In this document: piece by piece, positions 62,080-64,000 of the stretch
How positions within the stretch are numbered: the first letter of the stretch is position 1
Layout: every line of letters starts with the position of its first letter
The notes under the pieces: model-generated
Told to the model about the DNA's origin: nothing
Database searches by the model: none
Seen by the model: the letters and a program-made list of their open reading frames with translations, nothing else
Program-made: the position numbers and the translations under genes
DNA from: an uncultured Sphingomonas sp.
Lineage (GTDB): Bacteria > Pseudomonadota > Alphaproteobacteria > Sphingomonadales > Sphingomonadaceae
Length of the DNA stretch: 64,000 nt
Assembly (NCBI RefSeq): GCF_946478955.1
Contig: NZ_CAMLDL010000003.1
Coordinates: forward strand, 62,001 to 126,000
Reading direction: 5' to 3'

Positions 62080-64000
62080 TCATTTCTTTTCCGAAACATC
62101 TTCGAAAAAATTGATGATGTCGCGAATAATCTCGCCACCCTTCACCCACTCGTCCGGAATCGGGCTCTTTTTATCACCTGAGTCGGGGCGGCGGCGATCC
62201 GGTAAATGGAGCTGCGGTGGCAATTGCGGTCCGCGCTGCCGATCGATTGCGACGGCGGGTCCCATGAAGCGGCGCCATATGTCCGCAGGAACCGTTCCCC
62301 CGCTGACCTTGCCGAGCGACTGATTATCGTCGCGGCCCACCCAAACGCCAACCACCAGGTTGCCGGCAAAGCCAATGAACAGGGCATCGCGATTACCCTG
62401 CGTGGTACCGGTCTTGCCAAACGTCGCGGTGGTGATTGCGGCGCGCCGACCGGTTCCTTCATTGGCGGCGGCCCACAATAGCTCCATCATCGGCGCCCGA
62501 TCGCGCGCATCGTCGAGCCGACCGCCCCGACTGAAGAATGTCGACAGGGTGTTGGCATCACCGTCTTTTGACGGTGTCGGAAGGCCATGACTCTTTACCG
62601 GATAATTGCCGCTGGCGATGGCGGCATACGCCGATGTGAGCTCCAGCAAGTTCATTCCCGACGTTCCAAGCGAGATGCTGGGCTGGTTGGCTATTGGGGT
62701 CGTAACGCCCAGGTCGCGCGCGGCGCGAATGACATTTTGCCGCCCAACCTGCTCGGCCAATCGAACGGTTGCGGCATTACTCGAGCGCAGGAAGGCCTCA
62801 CGGAGCGTAATTGGTCCGCGATAAACACCGTCATTATTTCCGGGTGTCCACCCGTCGATCGTGATCGGTTTGTCGTCGATGATGCTATCGGGCCGATACC
62901 CAGCCCGCATCGCGGCCAGATAAACGAACAGCTTGAATGCGCTGCCCGGTTGGCGGAGCGATTGGGTAGCGCGGTTGAATGGGCTTTTCCCATAGTCTCG
63001 CCCCCCGACCATCGCGACCACCCGCCCATCGGGACGTATGGCAACCAGGGCCGCCTGCGCGTCACCAAGATTTGCGCCGTTAACCGCGCGAACAGCAAGG
63101 CGTTGCAGGTCCGCATCCAGCGTGGTGGTAACTTTTACCTCGCCATAGTCGGCGTCGAATGAGGCATTGGCCTGCGGCGCAACCCAATCGGCGAAATAGG
63201 TGCCCGTTGGTACATTGTTTAGAACGGTCGTCGGCCGCGCGGACGCGGTGGCGCGTGCCCGCGCCTGAGTGATGTAGCCATTATCGGCCATTTCCTGCAG
63301 CACCAGCCGACTACGCTTTTGCGCCAGCGCCAGGTTCCGTGTCGGCGCCAGACGTGACGGGGCCTGCACCATGCCGGCAAGCATGGCCGATTGCGCAAGC
63401 GTTAGTTTTTCCGGCTCCCGGCCAAAATAATGGCGCGACGCGGCGCGCAGGCCGTAAACACCATCACCGAAATAGACGCTCGACAAATAGCGTTGGAGGA
63501 TCTCATCCTTCGTCAGCCAGCCTTCCAGCCAGAATGCGATGATGACTTCCTGTGCCTTGCGCTTGTAGGACCGGTCCGACGACAGGAAGCTTGTTTTGGC
63601 AAGCTGCTGCGTAATGGTCGAGCCACCTTCGCGAACGCCCCCGGCACGAAAATTGGCTACCATTGCTCGCCCGATGCTTCTCGGATCTATGCCCCAATGC
63701 GATCGAAAACGGCGATCTTCGATTGCGATAAAAGCATTGGGCGTCATCGGGTCGAGCTTGACGATCTCCACAGGCTCATCCTTAACGGCGCCGCGCCGCG
63801 CGATCGGCCGTCCCTCTTCACTCAGGATCAGCATCGCCGGATTTTCCAGCGGCTCCAACGCGCGACTGAGCGGCGCAGTGAAGATCAGCCACAGCAGGGT
63901 AGCCAAAATTAATGCGAAAAAGCCGGTCAGGCCCCAGCGCAGCCAGCGACGGCGAGGCCGCGGCGCAACAGTATCCGATTGAGGCGCCGGCGCGGGGGGT
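62080..64000 (-). CDS. Class A penicillin-binding protein (bifunctional), N-terminus outside window
   Basis: At least 640 residues; the frame is open to the window end with a basic region (APRPRRRWLRW) and membrane anchor, so the true start is beyond 64000. The glycosyltransferase domain has EDRRFRSHWGID, EGGSTITQQLAK and RYLSSVYFGDGVYGL. The transpeptidase domain has SAFK (active Ser), SSN (in RSSNAATVR) and KTGTTQ. It polymerises and cross-links peptidoglycan (PBP1 type). Confidence 0.95.
   Translation of the reverse strand, partial: PPAPAPQSDTVAPRPRRRWLRWGLTGFFALILATLLWLIFTAPLSRALEPLENPAMLILSEEGRPIARRGAVKDEPVEIVKLDPMTPNAFIAIEDRRFRSHWGIDPRSIGRAMVANFRAGGVREGGSTITQQLAKTSFLSSDRSYKRKAQEVIIAFWLEGWLTKDEILQRYLSSVYFGDGVYGLRAASRHYFGREPEKLTLAQSAMLAGMVQAPSRLAPTRNLALAQKRSRLVLQEMADNGYITQARARATASARPTTVLNNVPTGTYFADWVAPQANASFDADYGEVKVTTTLDADLQRLAVRAVNGANLGDAQAALVAIRPDGRVVAMVGGRDYGKSPFNRATQSLRQPGSAFKLFVYLAAMRAGYRPDSIIDDKPITIDGWTPGNNDGVYRGPITLREAFLRSSNAATVRLAEQVGRQNVIRAARDLGVTTPIANQPSISLGTSGMNLLELTSAYAAIASGNYPVKSHGLPTPSKDGDANTLSTFFSRGGRLDDARDRAPMMELLWAAANEGTGRRAAITTATFGKTGTTQGNRDALFIGFAGNLVVGVWVGRDDNQSLGKVSGGTVPADIWRRFMGPAVAIDRQRGPQLPPQLHLPDRRRPDSGDKKSPIPDEWVKGGEIIRDIINFFEDVSEKK

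Overview
The window looks like chromosome from a GC-rich alphaproteobacterium of the Sphingomonadales type. Supporting this are a MucR/Ros regulator, DUF2794 and TIGR02300 proteins, a NodT-type outer-membrane efflux lipoprotein, a Fur without the classical CxxC zinc site, the gene order tRNA-Ala / TIGR02300 / cmk / rpsA / ihfB, a LacI-ROK-MFS sugar locus, and dispersed palindromic repeats built around GTCATTCCCGCGAAAGCGGG. I saw no insertion sequence, prophage, CRISPR array or integrase.

Layout. 1-7.1 kb: the N-terminal part of DnaB, dcd, a DUF1508 protein, an FMN reductase, RNase R, a secreted M28 peptidase and an EamA permease. 7.2-7.7 kb: a SeqA-like protein under a strong palindromic operator. 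7.8-16.7 kb: a valine / branched-chain acyl-CoA degradation cluster (mmsA, isobutyryl-CoA dehydrogenase, 3-hydroxyisobutyryl-CoA hydrolase, enoyl-CoA hydratase, mmsB) with a class I PHA synthase embedded in it. 16.8-24.7 kb: housekeeping genes (Nfu, tsaB-rimI, mucR, fur-plsC-miaB-phoH-ybeY-corC). 24.7-29.1 kb: an antisense pair of secreted proteins sits between corC and lnt, followed by metK with a possible structured leader. 29.4-38.2 kb: a glycine-zipper protein, cysE-DUF2794, a TauE-type permease, oxyR, pgsA, an LplT-like MFS protein, a GGDEF-EAL protein, tRNA-Leu and ihfB.

38.4-46.2 kb: rpsA and cmk lie on the minus strand but are separated by three plus-strand genes (an RNB ribonuclease, a 720-residue secreted protein and a DUF3142 lipoprotein). 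46.9-52.1 kb: a complete EmrAB/NodT tripartite efflux pump followed by a TetR regulator. 52.1-58.0 kb: a tightly packed run joining a persulfide-dioxygenase-like hydrolase, a split YeeE/YedE transporter, DUF2892, a DUF442 protein and TauE to a cytochrome bd oxidase (cydA, cydB and a 41-residue DUF2474 subunit). This reads as one sulfide-detoxification and sulfide-resistant-respiration unit. 58.0-61.3 kb: a ROK fructokinase, a LacI repressor and a divergent sucrose-transporter-like MFS protein. 61.4-62.0 kb: two almost identical Flp pilin genes. 62.1-64 kb: a class A penicillin-binding protein cut by the window end.

Three items deserve most attention. The first is the SeqA-like protein, unexpected outside gammaproteobacteria. 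The second is a set of three genes (tsaB, a TauE permease and the DUF3142 lipoprotein) whose only reasonable starts are CTG or ATT codons with good ribosome-binding sites. The third is the sulfide/bd-oxidase unit. Functions were read from motifs and family knowledge by eye; no database search or structure computation was run.
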